Assembly: GCF_042649125.1 (NCBI RefSeq)
Contig: NZ_JBHRYQ010000001.1
Span: 3,162,001 to 3,226,000 of the forward strand
Length of the DNA: 64,000 nucleotides
From: Leadbetterella lacunae
GTDB taxonomy: Bacteria > Bacteroidota > Bacteroidia > Cytophagales > Spirosomataceae
Direction: 5' to 3'
Positions 46,548 to 56,199 of this stretch are shown piece by piece. The first letter of the stretch is position 1. Each line of letters begins with the position of its first letter. A model generated the notes under the pieces. It worked only from the letters and a program-made list of their open reading frames with translations, had not been told where the DNA came from and did not search any database. The translations under genes were made by a program, and so were the position numbers.

Positions 46548-47246
46548 ATGAAACAAAATCCATATAACTATAAATTAAAAAAAACCTACACCATGAGTTC
46601 TCTAAGTAATGTAAATATTGACTGGTCGTCGCCAAATGTATTGGAGCAAATTGTTCAAAACATAAATGGCCCACTTCAAAAAATAATGAATGCCAACCAG
46701 GACCACACATTTAACAACCCCAAAAATCTTGAAAAAATAATATTTTCAAGTAGTAAAGAAATTAGCGAAATTATTGAAGAAATAATGATGAAATCTAAGG
46801 CTAAATCACTTAGTCTAACTTTTCAGGAGAACCCAGAAATATTTGAAATATACGAAACAAACCAAAATGTTAGAGAGATGTGTACGGGCTCTATAAATCC
46901 ACAAAAAATGGCCAAAATTGATAAAGATTGGCTGCTTGACCTTGAAAAGGAAATACATAGCTCTATCACACAAAATGACCTTAATCTTTACGATTTGTCT
47001 TTTAAAATGGCCGTAAGCGAGCGACAGCTACATAGAAAAATATCAAATCTGATATTTATGACTCCAAACAAATACATAAGAGTGCTGAGGCTACACAAAG
47101 CAAAAAAAATGATTGACAGTTACATTGATAGGTCCATTTCTCAAATAGCTTACAAGGTTGGCTATAACGATGTAAACTATTTCTCGAAGATTTTTATAGA
47201 ACAATATGATATTTCTCCAAAGGAAATGATAAATGCATTACGCTAA
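46548..47246 (+). CDS. AraC-family transcriptional regulator
   Basis: A 232-residue protein with a C-terminal AraC double helix-turn-helix (about 135-230): LSFKMAVSERQLHRKISNLI and YIRVLRLHKAKKMIDSYIDR, then ISQIAYKVGYNDVNYFSKIF. It resembles the output domain of hybrid two-component regulators. The N-terminal part has no recognisable sensor. ATG 46593 (MSSLSNVNIDW) is an alternative start with an A-rich leader. It sits 14 bp before the core-less NHLP ORF. Confidence 0.88.
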   Translation: MKQNPYNYKLKKTYTMSSLSNVNIDWSSPNVLEQIVQNINGPLQKIMNANQDHTFNNPKNLEKIIFSSSKEISEIIEEIMMKSKAKSLSLTFQENPEIFEIYETNQNVREMCTGSINPQKMAKIDKDWLLDLEKEIHSSITQNDLNLYDLSFKMAVSERQLHRKISNLIFMTPNKYIRVLRLHKAKKMIDSYIDRSISQIAYKVGYNDVNYFSKIFIEQYDISPKEMINALR

Positions 47247-47260
47247 GAATTCGAAACCTT

Positions 47261-47539
47261 ATGAATCTTTCAAAAAACCAAATAAAAGGGAAAGGGGTAT
47301 ATCAAAGGATAATATCTGAAGCCTGGAAAAATGAGCATTTCAAAAATTCATTGCTCAAAAATCCAGAGCAGACTTTGGAGATTTTTTTTAGAGGAAAACT
47401 TCCATTTGGGAAAAAAATAAAAGTTACTGATCAAACTGACAACGAGTATCTCTACATCAACATACCTGTAATACCAGACGGGTTATTGTCAGAAGATACC
47501 GAACTTAAAAAAGCAGCAGAAGAAGTCTCTTCTAAATAG
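47261..47539 (+). CDS. NHLP-leader-like protein without GG site or core
   Basis: A 92-residue relative of the precursor leaders: ISEAWKNEHFKNSLLKNP, then KKIKVTDQTDNEYLYINIPV align well with residues 14-67 of the other precursors. It ends at KAAEEVSSK with neither the EEQLE..AGG cleavage site nor a core. It may be a decayed precursor, or a leader-domain protein acting on enzymes or the neighbouring AraC regulator, whose gene precedes it by 14 bp. Confidence 0.75.
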   Translation: MNLSKNQIKGKGVYQRIISEAWKNEHFKNSLLKNPEQTLEIFFRGKLPFGKKIKVTDQTDNEYLYINIPVIPDGLLSEDTELKKAAEEVSSK

Positions 47540-47592
47540 AATATTAGAAAATAGACTAACCTATGGGGCATTGAAAAATCAGAAACCAAAAC

Positions 47593-47605
47593 TGGCAGGA
47601 TTGTC
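47593..47605 (+). promoter_or_regulatory. TGGCA-type box upstream of the cNMP gene
   Basis: TGGCAGGATTGTC, about 70 bp before the cNMP-binding gene start. Related boxes are at 30301, 32947, 33078 and 33179. Confidence 0.45.
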
Positions 47606-47673
47606 GGCGTTTTTGTCTTACTGTTAAGGTGGTTAACTTATAAATTTACTAAATATTTAAACACATACACAAA

Positions 47674-48195
47674 ATGAAAAGAGTACTTTTTTTCTTGGGT
47701 CAATTAAATGACAGAGATGTAGAATGGATGCTAAACAATGGCAGCAAAGCAAATCTTAGCGTAGGTGATAAACTGATTAGCAAAGGCGAAGAAATCAATA
47801 ATTTATTTATAATACTTTCGGGAAAACTGGCTGTTTATACCAGCGACGATCCCCACCAGGTAATAGCTACTTTAGAAGCAGGTGAAATAGTTGGCGAAAT
47901 GTCTTTCTTAGAATCCCGACCACCTTCTGTATCTGTAATCGTAACAGAAGAGGCAGTAGTTTATCAAATACCGAGAGAAGCTATAAATAATAGATTTAGA
48001 ACAAACATGGAGTTCAAAGCTAATTTCCATTACGCTTTGGCACTTTTCTTATCTAATAGACTTAGAAAAACCACCGACCAGCTGGGCTATGGTAACCCTG
48101 AAGAGGAAGACTATATAGACACTAATGTATTAGATGGTGTGGCTAAAGCTGGATCTCGATTTGGGCAGATTTTGCATAAGTTTTCGGAGGTTTAA
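47674..48195 (+). CDS. cyclic-nucleotide-binding-domain protein
   Basis: A 173-residue single cNMP-binding domain (about 10-125) with the beta-roll pattern GDKLISKGEEINNLFIILSG and phosphate-binding segment GEIVGEMSFLESRPPSVSVI. There is no Crp helix-turn-helix. The C-terminal tail (about 140-173) is charged. It is the first gene of the export operon, followed by TolC, HlyD and two ABC genes. Together with the cyclase at 30825 it suggests cAMP/cGMP input into export. Confidence 0.85.
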   Translation: MKRVLFFLGQLNDRDVEWMLNNGSKANLSVGDKLISKGEEINNLFIILSGKLAVYTSDDPHQVIATLEAGEIVGEMSFLESRPPSVSVIVTEEAVVYQIPREAINNRFRTNMEFKANFHYALALFLSNRLRKTTDQLGYGNPEEEDYIDTNVLDGVAKAGSRFGQILHKFSEV

Positions 48196-48211
48196 TTAAA
48201 AAAAAATAGAA

Positions 48212-49783
48212 ATGAGACTTTATAAATTCCTTTTTGTTTTTCTTTGGCTTATTTGCACAAAACAAGCAAATAGCCAATCAAACATTAAATGCAATTTATC
48301 TGAATTGATAAACAAAGCATTTAATAATAATCCTACATTAAAGAGAAGCGAATTAGTGATTAAGAGTTCGGAAGCTAATTTCCAAATTCAAAAAAGCATT
48401 TTTGATTATAATTCTTTTGCTAGGCTCTCCAATAATTTTTCAAGGAATAATTTATTAGATGCCGATCCCCGAAACACCTATTTAAATGATTTTTTAAAAA
48501 CAAAAACTTGGGATTTTTCGGGAGGAGCCAATAAAAAACTCCGAACGGGTCAAATAGCAGAGGTTTCAGTGAACTACGGTTTTAACTCCAGCAATTTTCC
48601 AATCAACAGTTTTAGTCAAAATATAGGCCCATATGTTGGAAATCATTCATCCACAATAAATTATTCGCTGACACAGCCTTTATTAAGAGGAAGAGGAAGA
48701 AGCATTGCCACAGCTTCAGAAAGGTCTTCGGTGCTATACTTGGAAAACTCCAAAAGGGACTTTGAGTTCTCAAATTCTCTTCAAATACTCCAGATCGGCC
48801 TGGCTTATTGGAACTACTATGTTGCGTATAAAAACGTAGAAATTTATAAGCAAAATGAAAACAGAGTTAGAAATGTCTTAGAAATAACCAAGGAATTAGT
48901 TAAAGCTGACAAAAAACCCAACGGAGACATGGTTCAAATAAATGCCGACTTAGCTAACCAAGAAAAGCAGACTTTTATAGCACAACAAAGCCTATATGCT
49001 GCAAAAGTAAATTTAGGCAGAGAGGTTGGTTTAAGTAATGGAGAAAGTTTAATGCTAGATGTGCCATTAAATGAACTCCCTACACTAGAAGGTTCTATGT
49101 ACAAAACCGACCTAGATAAAAGTAGTTTTATCAAAACTGCCAAGGAAAAAAGAGCAGATTTAAAAGGTAACCAAATAATCACGGAATCGTTAGAACTGCA
49201 ATATAAACTTGCTGAAAACAACACAAAACCACAGCTCGATTTAAGTGGGTTCGTATTTCATGGAAGCCTAAGCACAGGTTCAGGAATAGGAGAAACATTT
49301 TCGTCTTTCACTAATAATCAAGGGAGCAATTATGGACTAGGGGCTCGTCTTTCTTTTACTTTTCCGGTAAATAATAATTTAGCCAAAGGAAATCTAGCAA
49401 AAAGTGTTATCGCAATAAAAGACCAGCAAGTATACAATGACAACCTTAATAGGAATATAGAATTAAATATCAGCAACGCACTTAATAACCTAAACAACAG
49501 TGTCTTGGTGTTAGAAAAAGCTAAAGAGGCTTTAAATAACTATAAAGAAGCTTTTGCAAACGAGCAGGTAAAGTTTCAAACTGGGTTAACAACTATTTTA
49601 AGTTTGATTTTATTCCAAGAACGCCTAACTACCTCTGAGCTACAATATTTATATGCCTATCAACAGTTTGCAAATGCAATAATAATACTAAGGCACGAAA
49701 CAGGAACACTTGTTTCTCAAGAGAAGAATGGCTTCACGGTAGATCCAAGAGCTTTTTATATTATTCCAAATTCAGAATTTTAA
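48212..49783 (+). CDS. TolC-family outer membrane efflux protein
   Basis: A 523-residue outer-membrane channel component with signal peptide (1-22) and the alternating coiled-coil/beta-barrel layout of the OEP family (LSELINKAFNNNPTLKRSEL; TQPLLRGRGRSIATASERSS). It provides the exit duct for peptides delivered by the ABC/HlyD machinery. It is 16 bp after the cNMP gene and 12 bp before the HlyD gene. Confidence 0.9.
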   Translation: MRLYKFLFVFLWLICTKQANSQSNIKCNLSELINKAFNNNPTLKRSELVIKSSEANFQIQKSIFDYNSFARLSNNFSRNNLLDADPRNTYLNDFLKTKTWDFSGGANKKLRTGQIAEVSVNYGFNSSNFPINSFSQNIGPYVGNHSSTINYSLTQPLLRGRGRSIATASERSSVLYLENSKRDFEFSNSLQILQIGLAYWNYYVAYKNVEIYKQNENRVRNVLEITKELVKADKKPNGDMVQINADLANQEKQTFIAQQSLYAAKVNLGREVGLSNGESLMLDVPLNELPTLEGSMYKTDLDKSSFIKTAKEKRADLKGNQIITESLELQYKLAENNTKPQLDLSGFVFHGSLSTGSGIGETFSSFTNNQGSNYGLGARLSFTFPVNNNLAKGNLAKSVIAIKDQQVYNDNLNRNIELNISNALNNLNNSVLVLEKAKEALNNYKEAFANEQVKFQTGLTTILSLILFQERLTTSELQYLYAYQQFANAIIILRHETGTLVSQEKNGFTVDPRAFYIIPNSEF

Positions 49784-49795
49784 ATAATCAATATT

Positions 49796-51061
49796 ATGTC
49801 AGCAGGATTTTTCAGAAAATCAGCCCTAGAAAAACTTTCCACACCAGAAAAGTTAGATCAATTAATAAAGGTAACAAGCCCCAAAGCTTGGATAGCACTG
49901 TTTACCGTTTTTTTAGCACTTAGTACAGGTATAGGTTGGGCTATATTGGGTAAAGTAAAAACGAAGCTCAATGCAATAGGGGTTGTATTAGGCGGAGAAG
50001 TGCATGAGGTGGTATCTACCTCTCAAGGGCAACTAATAAAACTCAAAATTGCCATGGGTGACAAAGTAAACAAAGGCGACATTATTGCGGATATTCAACA
50101 GCCCGAACTTTTGCAGCAAATAGAAGACGCAAAGGCTGTACTATCAGACAGAAAACTAGAAATGAGCAAGTTGAGGTCTTATGGTAGCCAAGGAAGTGTG
50201 CTCGAAGACGAAATTATATCTCAAAGCAGAGTAAGTATTCAAGGAGAGATAGAGTCTGAACGTAAAAAATTAATATTTCTAAATAATCAACTCGAATCAG
50301 AAAATAACCTTTTAAGTAAGGGCTTAATAATCAAGTCTCAAGTAGCTAATACTAAACAACAAATAGATGCTTCGTTAAATACCATAGAAAGACTTAAAAC
50401 ACAAATTGTTGAAACATCTAGCAGGCAGCACAATATAGGGTTTGATCTACACCAAAGAATATCTTTACAAAACCAAAGAATATCAGAATCAGAGAGAAAC
50501 CTTCAGTTTTTGCAAGAACGATTTGATACACAGTCAAAAATAAGAAGCCCGTATAACGGAGAAGTGGTAGAAGTTCTTACTGATGCAGGAGTGGTAGTGG
50601 GAGCAGGAACACCTCTATTTAAATTAAAGAACTTAGTTGGGGATAATTTGTCAAACAAACTAAGAGGCGTACTTTATGTTCCTTCGCAAGATGGTAAAAA
50701 AATCAAAAAAGGCATGGAGGCGTTTGTTGTACCCTCAACTGTACAGCCTCAAGAATACGGGTTCATGAAAGGAAAAATTACGTATGTTTCGGACTTCCCA
50801 ATAACTCAGCAGGGCATGATGACTTCGGTTAAAAACGACCAATTGGCGAAAGGCTTATTATCATCGGGGCCACTGTTTGAAGTACACGTAGAATTTGAAA
50901 AAGACGAAAAATCCTTTAGTGGTTTTAAATGGACATCAGCCAATGGTCCTGATATAGCGATAAAAGAAGGTACGTCTTGTATGGGTAAAATCACCATTAA
51001 GCAAGAAAACCCAGCGGCGATAGTTGTACCTGCATTAAAAAAATTCTTTGAACTCTACTAA
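49796..51061 (+). CDS. NHLM-type HlyD-family secretion adaptor
   Basis: A 421-residue periplasmic membrane-fusion protein: one N-terminal membrane helix (about 30-50), a biotinyl-lipoyl-like region (VVSTSQGQLIKLKIAMGDKV), a long coiled coil (100-240) and the matching lipoyl/barrel half (IRSPYNGEVVEVLTDAGVVV). It corresponds to the HlyD-like member of the three-gene NHLM bacteriocin export set (leader, C39-ABC and second ABC in the same locus). Confidence 0.9.
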   Translation: MSAGFFRKSALEKLSTPEKLDQLIKVTSPKAWIALFTVFLALSTGIGWAILGKVKTKLNAIGVVLGGEVHEVVSTSQGQLIKLKIAMGDKVNKGDIIADIQQPELLQQIEDAKAVLSDRKLEMSKLRSYGSQGSVLEDEIISQSRVSIQGEIESERKKLIFLNNQLESENNLLSKGLIIKSQVANTKQQIDASLNTIERLKTQIVETSSRQHNIGFDLHQRISLQNQRISESERNLQFLQERFDTQSKIRSPYNGEVVEVLTDAGVVVGAGTPLFKLKNLVGDNLSNKLRGVLYVPSQDGKKIKKGMEAFVVPSTVQPQEYGFMKGKITYVSDFPITQQGMMTSVKNDQLAKGLLSSGPLFEVHVEFEKDEKSFSGFKWTSANGPDIAIKEGTSCMGKITIKQENPAAIVVPALKKFFELY

Positions 51062-51076
51062 AACCACTTTAAGAAA

Positions 51077-53284
51077 ATGGATAGCAAAACTAAATATGTA
51101 ATAGAAAAGCAGGCTCGTCCAGTAAAGGTACCAACAGTTTTACAAATGGAAAGTGTAGAGTGTGGTGCAGCAGCTTTAAGTATCATATTGGGATATTTTG
51201 GAAAATTTGTTCCTTTAGAAAAACTTAGAATTGCATGTGGAGTATCCCGAGATGGCTTAAAAGCTACAAACATACTTAAAGCAGCAAAAGAGTTTGGTTT
51301 AGAAGCAAAAGGGTATGCAAAGTCAATAGAAAAATTAATGCAAATTCAAACCCCTGCTATTATTTTTTGGAACTTTAACCATTTTCTTGTTTTAGAAGGA
51401 TTCACCAAAAACAAAGTTTACTTAAGCGACCCTGCTCAAGGAAGATACGCTGTTTCACATCAAGAATTTGATGATTCTTATACGGGTGTCGTTTTAACCT
51501 TTAATCCATCTGAAAATTTCGAAAAAGGAAATGAAAAAAGGGGAATGATGGCAGCATTGGCTTCTAGAGTTTCTAACTCTAAACTAAGCATAGCTTACAT
51601 TGTATTAGTAAGCTTATTTTTGGTTATCCCTGGACTTATTATTCCATCTTTTATACAAATATTCATTGACAAATATTTAATAAACAGCTATTCGGGCTTT
51701 GTAATGCCTCTTTTGTTAATAATGGGTGGTATTTTAATAATTAATTCCGTATTGGTATATCTACAACAGTATTATTTATTAAAACTAGAAACCAAGCTCG
51801 CACTAACTACATCTAGCAAATTTTTGTGGCACGTATTTCATCTACCAATAGCTTTTTTTACACAACGCTACAGTGGAGAAATAGGAAGCAGAGTATCTTT
51901 AAATGATAAAGTAGCAAAGCTATTAAGTGGTGATTTAGCCAATTCAGCATTAAATGTAATTGTAGTCATTTTCTATGCTATGCTTATGTTCTCATATGAT
52001 ATTTCCTTAACACTTATTGGCATATTTATGGCATTACTTAACGTAGTTGTCTTAAGGTTTGTCTCAAGAGCTAGAAAAGATGGAAACCGTAGGCTTAGTA
52101 ATGAAAATGGCAAACTATTAGGTACCACCACTTCTGGTATTAGTATGATAGAAACCCTAAAAGCATCTGGACGAGAAAATGATTTTTTTGCAAATTGGGT
52201 TGGATATCTCGCAAAAACTATGAATTCACAGCAAGAGCTTGGTTGGCTAACCATTAGGCTTAATATAATTCCTCCTTTACTTGCATCTTTAACTACCACT
52301 TTTATTCTAGGTTTTGGTGCATTAAGGATTATGGATGGCGAAATGACCCTAGGAGCATTGGTTGCATTTACTTATCTAATGGGTAATTTTATTTCTCCAG
52401 TAAATCAATTAATTTCTGTAGGCACTATGTTACACGAAACCGAAAGTGATCTAGGACGTATTGACGATGTTTTGAATTATGAGACAGATGATCAATTTAC
52501 AGAAAAGGCAAAACCGAATGAAATAGCTACCAATAGTACAGAAAAGATAAATACTGACAGTAAGTTAATAGGTTATTTTGAAATGAAAAATGTGACATTT
52601 GGTTATAATACAACTATGCCCGCATTGATTGAGAATTTTAACCTTAAACTCAGACCTGGCAGCAGGGTTGCATTAGTTGGCGGCTCCGGAAGTGGAAAGA
52701 GTACTGTTGCAAAGGTTGCATCTGGTCTATATTCTCCTTGGGAAGGAGAGATTTTGTTTGATGGTAAAAACAAATGTGATATACCCAGGCACGTTATTAA
52801 TGAATCATTGGCAGTAATAGACCAAGAGGTACTCATTTTTAATGGTACTATTAAAGAAAATATTTCTTTTTGGGATGCCACTATTACAGACAAGCATATT
52901 ATTCAGTCTGCTCGTGATGCTGCAATTCATGATACGATAGCAGTCCGAAAAGATGCATACGACAGTATGGTACTTGAAGGCGGCGGAAACTTTAGTGGAG
53001 GTCAACGTCAAAGATTAGAAATTGCGAGAGCCCTGGCTACCAACCCATCAATTTTAATAATGGACGAAGCTACAAGTGCATTAGACCCTACTGCAGAAAA
53101 ACTTGTAATGGATAATATTAAGAAAAGGGGCTGTACATGTTTGATCGTGGCCCATAGACTTAGTACAATCATTGATTGCGACGAAATAATAGTTATGGAA
53201 TATGGCAAAATAGTAGAGAGAGGAACGCATCAAGACCTTATAAATAGAGATGGGGTTTACGCACAATTAATAGAAACCAAATAA
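51077..53284 (+). CDS. NHLM C39-peptidase/ABC transporter (leader-cleaving exporter)
   Basis: A 735-residue bacteriocin exporter. The N-terminal C39 peptidase (1-140) has Cys in VECGAAALSIIL, His in NHFLVLEGF and Asp in LSDPAQGRY, so it should cut after the GG of the leaders. Six membrane helices (170-430) and an ATPase domain follow, with Walker A VGGSGSGKSTVAKVASG, signature FSGGQRQRLEIARAL and Walker B LIMDEATSALDPTA. It cleaves and exports the precursors. Confidence 0.94.
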   Translation: MDSKTKYVIEKQARPVKVPTVLQMESVECGAAALSIILGYFGKFVPLEKLRIACGVSRDGLKATNILKAAKEFGLEAKGYAKSIEKLMQIQTPAIIFWNFNHFLVLEGFTKNKVYLSDPAQGRYAVSHQEFDDSYTGVVLTFNPSENFEKGNEKRGMMAALASRVSNSKLSIAYIVLVSLFLVIPGLIIPSFIQIFIDKYLINSYSGFVMPLLLIMGGILIINSVLVYLQQYYLLKLETKLALTTSSKFLWHVFHLPIAFFTQRYSGEIGSRVSLNDKVAKLLSGDLANSALNVIVVIFYAMLMFSYDISLTLIGIFMALLNVVVLRFVSRARKDGNRRLSNENGKLLGTTTSGISMIETLKASGRENDFFANWVGYLAKTMNSQQELGWLTIRLNIIPPLLASLTTTFILGFGALRIMDGEMTLGALVAFTYLMGNFISPVNQLISVGTMLHETESDLGRIDDVLNYETDDQFTEKAKPNEIATNSTEKINTDSKLIGYFEMKNVTFGYNTTMPALIENFNLKLRPGSRVALVGGSGSGKSTVAKVASGLYSPWEGEILFDGKNKCDIPRHVINESLAVIDQEVLIFNGTIKENISFWDATITDKHIIQSARDAAIHDTIAVRKDAYDSMVLEGGGNFSGGQRQRLEIARALATNPSILIMDEATSALDPTAEKLVMDNIKKRGCTCLIVAHRLSTIIDCDEIIVMEYGKIVERGTHQDLINRDGVYAQLIETK

Positions 53285-53295
53285 AACTTATTCTT

Positions 53296-56196
53296 ATGTC
53301 TTTAAATGAAAAAATACATATTGGCGTTGAGAATCCATTTATTCTAAATGAATCCGATAGGTTTTGGATGGTACTATCCGGCGAAGTCAATGTTTTTTAT
53401 ACTAAAATAGATGAAAACGAAAATTATTTAAACGCGTTAAATCATCTTTTCACCGCTAAAAAGGGAGAGTTAGTATTTAGTCTTTTACAAAAAGAAAATA
53501 TAGACAATACCAGACTAGTTGTTTCTTCTGCAAATGCTACGCTAATGGCCATAGATAAGTCCAACCTCTTAGAAGTAGATCATTTCTTTCTAAAGAATAT
53601 GATTAATAAGTGGATTATAAAATCGGCCTCAAAGTTAAATACCAATAATAGCCCAAGAGTATATAAGTCATTAGGTGAATATACCATTACTAATCTAGAA
53701 AAAAATACAATCGCATTTCCTTCTAATGGAATCAGTTGGATACAGTTATTAGAAGGGCAATTAGAAGTTTTTTCCGAAAGCACGAATATATCACATGAGC
53801 AATATTCGAGCTTTATTGCTCCAGTTTCAAATAAACTTTGGATAAAAGCATTAACTGACTCAGAAATACGAGTTTTAAGTACTAGTGAACTCATTAAAGA
53901 AGATGAAATATACTTTTTACTTTCTTTGAGCAAGCTTGAAAGCCATTTCTATGCTCAGCTTAATAAAATATTGGAAAACCAAAAGATAGATGAAGGTAAG
54001 CATTTTCAAGAAAAACTTATTCAAGAAGAACAAGGACTAAAAAATACTTTAGATAAAATAAAGTCTGTTGTATCTGGAAAGGAAAAAGGCGTAGCCTCAA
54101 TTAACCATACAAGTCAAAATACTTTATTTGCTACATGTCAATTAATTGGAGAAAAAATAGGGTTCAATTTAGAGCAGCCTAAACATTTAGATACTTATGA
54201 AAACAGTATCTCAAATCAATTATATGCTATTGCAAAAAGTTCAAAACTTAGAATTCGTAAAATAATTTTGAGAGATACGTGGTGGAAAGATGAAAATGGA
54301 CATTTGTTAGCTTTCTTAAAAAAAGACAAAACACCCGTTGCCCTAATTCAAAAAAGTCCAACAAGCTATACCCTAATAAACGCTCAATTAGGAACCGAAA
54401 CCATTGTTAATAATGACATTGCTAGTACTTTAGAGCCAATTGGATTTATGTTTCTCGCTGGTTTTGACGGTAAAATGACCTCCATCAAGAAAGTATTTTC
54501 TTTTGCAATTAAAGGAGTGGAAAAAGATGGCAAAACCCTGATATTAGCAGCTTTATTAGGAAGCTTGATAGGCCTAATTGTTCCTGTGCTATCTGGTATG
54601 ATGTATGATGACGTTATACCTACAGCAGATCGAAGTTTGCACTTTGAAGTTTTTGCATTAATGATAATGATTGGCCTAATAAAAGCAGGCCTACAGTTAG
54701 TACAAGGTGTTCTTCAATTAAGGTTAGAATCAAAATCAAGTATAAATTTACAAGCAGGAGTAATGGATCATATGCTAAGACTACCTGTCACTTTTTATAA
54801 AAAGTATTCTACAGGCGATCTCACAAACAGGGTTTTAAGTATAAATGCTATTCGCCAAATTGTTTCAAGTGTTTTAATGACGGCCGTTTTGAGTGGTGCT
54901 TTTTCATTTGTAAACTTAATACTCCTCTTTTATTATGACTCCAAACTAGCTTGGATTGGTGTTCTTCTCGGATTAGTAGCAACTATATTTATGGTGTCTG
55001 TTGGATTTATTAAGTTAAAATACGACAGACAGGTATCTACTCTTCAAGGAGAGATTCAAGGTTTTTTATTTGAATTTTTATCTGGAATTACAAAAATAAG
55101 AATTACAGGAGGAGAAAAAAGAGTGTTTACACTTTGGGCGAATAAGTTTTCTCGATTAAAACAACTTGGTTTTAGTTCAGGTAGCTATCAAAATTTTGTT
55201 GAAACATTTAATGCTTCTTATCCCCTTCTAACGAGCATTTTCTTTTTCTCATTTATTTATTATACAATTACAAATTCTGCAGGAGCAGCAACTATGTTAT
55301 CAGTGGGGGCATTTATGGCTTTCATATCGGCTTTTAATCAGTTTTTAAATGATAGCTTAAGACTTAGTATGGCTTTAATTACATCATTAAATGTAGTCAC
55401 GCTGTACGAAAGGGTAAAACCAATTTTAGAGGAGGAAACAGAATCAGCTGAGCAAAGTATTGACCCAGGAGAGTTTTCAGGAGAAATTGAAATGAACTCA
55501 ATTTCATTTAGATATAAAGAAGATTTGCCTCTTGTATTAAATGATGTAACATTTAAAGTAAAACCAGGCGAAATGATAGCCTTTGTGGGTGCTTCAGGTT
55601 CTGGAAAATCCACCATTATGAGGTTACTTTTAGGATTTGAACAAGCTGATGCTGGTTCAATATATTACGATGGTGATTCTTTTGAATCTATGAATAAAGA
55701 ATTGGTAAGGAGACAAATAGGAGTAGTCTTACAAAATGGTGCATTAATGTCTGGTAGTATTTATCAAAATATTGTTGGCAATTCAGAATTAACACTAGAC
55801 GACGCTTGGGAGGCTGCTCGTATGGCGGGAATGGAGGACGACATAAAACAAATGCCTATGGAAATGCATACCGTAGTCAGTGAAGGTGCTGGGACATTTT
55901 CAGGTGGACAAAGACAGAGACTAATGATTGCTAGGGCAATCGTTCATAAGCCTAGATTGTTATATATGGATGAAGCCACAAGTGCATTGGATAATAAAAC
56001 ACAGAATATAGTTTCGGAAAGTTTAGATAAATTACAAGCTACACGGATAATTATTGCCCATAGACTTAGTACTATTAAAAATGCTGATCGAATTTATGTA
56101 TTGGATAAGGGCACAATAGTAGAATCTGGCACTTATGAAGAATTAATGAAAAACGACGCTCTCTTTTCACAATTAGCTAAGCGGCAAATTGCATAA
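53296..56196 (+). CDS. NHLM second ABC transporter ATP-binding/permease protein
   Basis: A 966-residue ABC protein, the partner of the C39 exporter in NHLM systems. The N-terminal ~400 residues are a non-transporter region with beta-rich segments (MVLSGEVNVFYTK; IQLLEGQLEVFS) reminiscent of paired cNMP/cupin-like sensor folds. Then come membrane helices (about 410-670) and an ATPase with Walker A VGASGSGKSTIMRLLLG, signature FSGGQRQRLMIARAI and LLYMDEATSALDNKT. No C39 peptidase is present. It probably forms a heterodimer with the preceding gene product. Confidence 0.92.
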   Translation: MSLNEKIHIGVENPFILNESDRFWMVLSGEVNVFYTKIDENENYLNALNHLFTAKKGELVFSLLQKENIDNTRLVVSSANATLMAIDKSNLLEVDHFFLKNMINKWIIKSASKLNTNNSPRVYKSLGEYTITNLEKNTIAFPSNGISWIQLLEGQLEVFSESTNISHEQYSSFIAPVSNKLWIKALTDSEIRVLSTSELIKEDEIYFLLSLSKLESHFYAQLNKILENQKIDEGKHFQEKLIQEEQGLKNTLDKIKSVVSGKEKGVASINHTSQNTLFATCQLIGEKIGFNLEQPKHLDTYENSISNQLYAIAKSSKLRIRKIILRDTWWKDENGHLLAFLKKDKTPVALIQKSPTSYTLINAQLGTETIVNNDIASTLEPIGFMFLAGFDGKMTSIKKVFSFAIKGVEKDGKTLILAALLGSLIGLIVPVLSGMMYDDVIPTADRSLHFEVFALMIMIGLIKAGLQLVQGVLQLRLESKSSINLQAGVMDHMLRLPVTFYKKYSTGDLTNRVLSINAIRQIVSSVLMTAVLSGAFSFVNLILLFYYDSKLAWIGVLLGLVATIFMVSVGFIKLKYDRQVSTLQGEIQGFLFEFLSGITKIRITGGEKRVFTLWANKFSRLKQLGFSSGSYQNFVETFNASYPLLTSIFFFSFIYYTITNSAGAATMLSVGAFMAFISAFNQFLNDSLRLSMALITSLNVVTLYERVKPILEEETESAEQSIDPGEFSGEIEMNSISFRYKEDLPLVLNDVTFKVKPGEMIAFVGASGSGKSTIMRLLLGFEQADAGSIYYDGDSFESMNKELVRRQIGVVLQNGALMSGSIYQNIVGNSELTLDDAWEAARMAGMEDDIKQMPMEMHTVVSEGAGTFSGGQRQRLMIARAIVHKPRLLYMDEATSALDNKTQNIVSESLDKLQATRIIIAHRLSTIKNADRIYVLDKGTIVESGTYEELMKNDALFSQLAKRQIA

Positions 56197-56199
56197 ATT

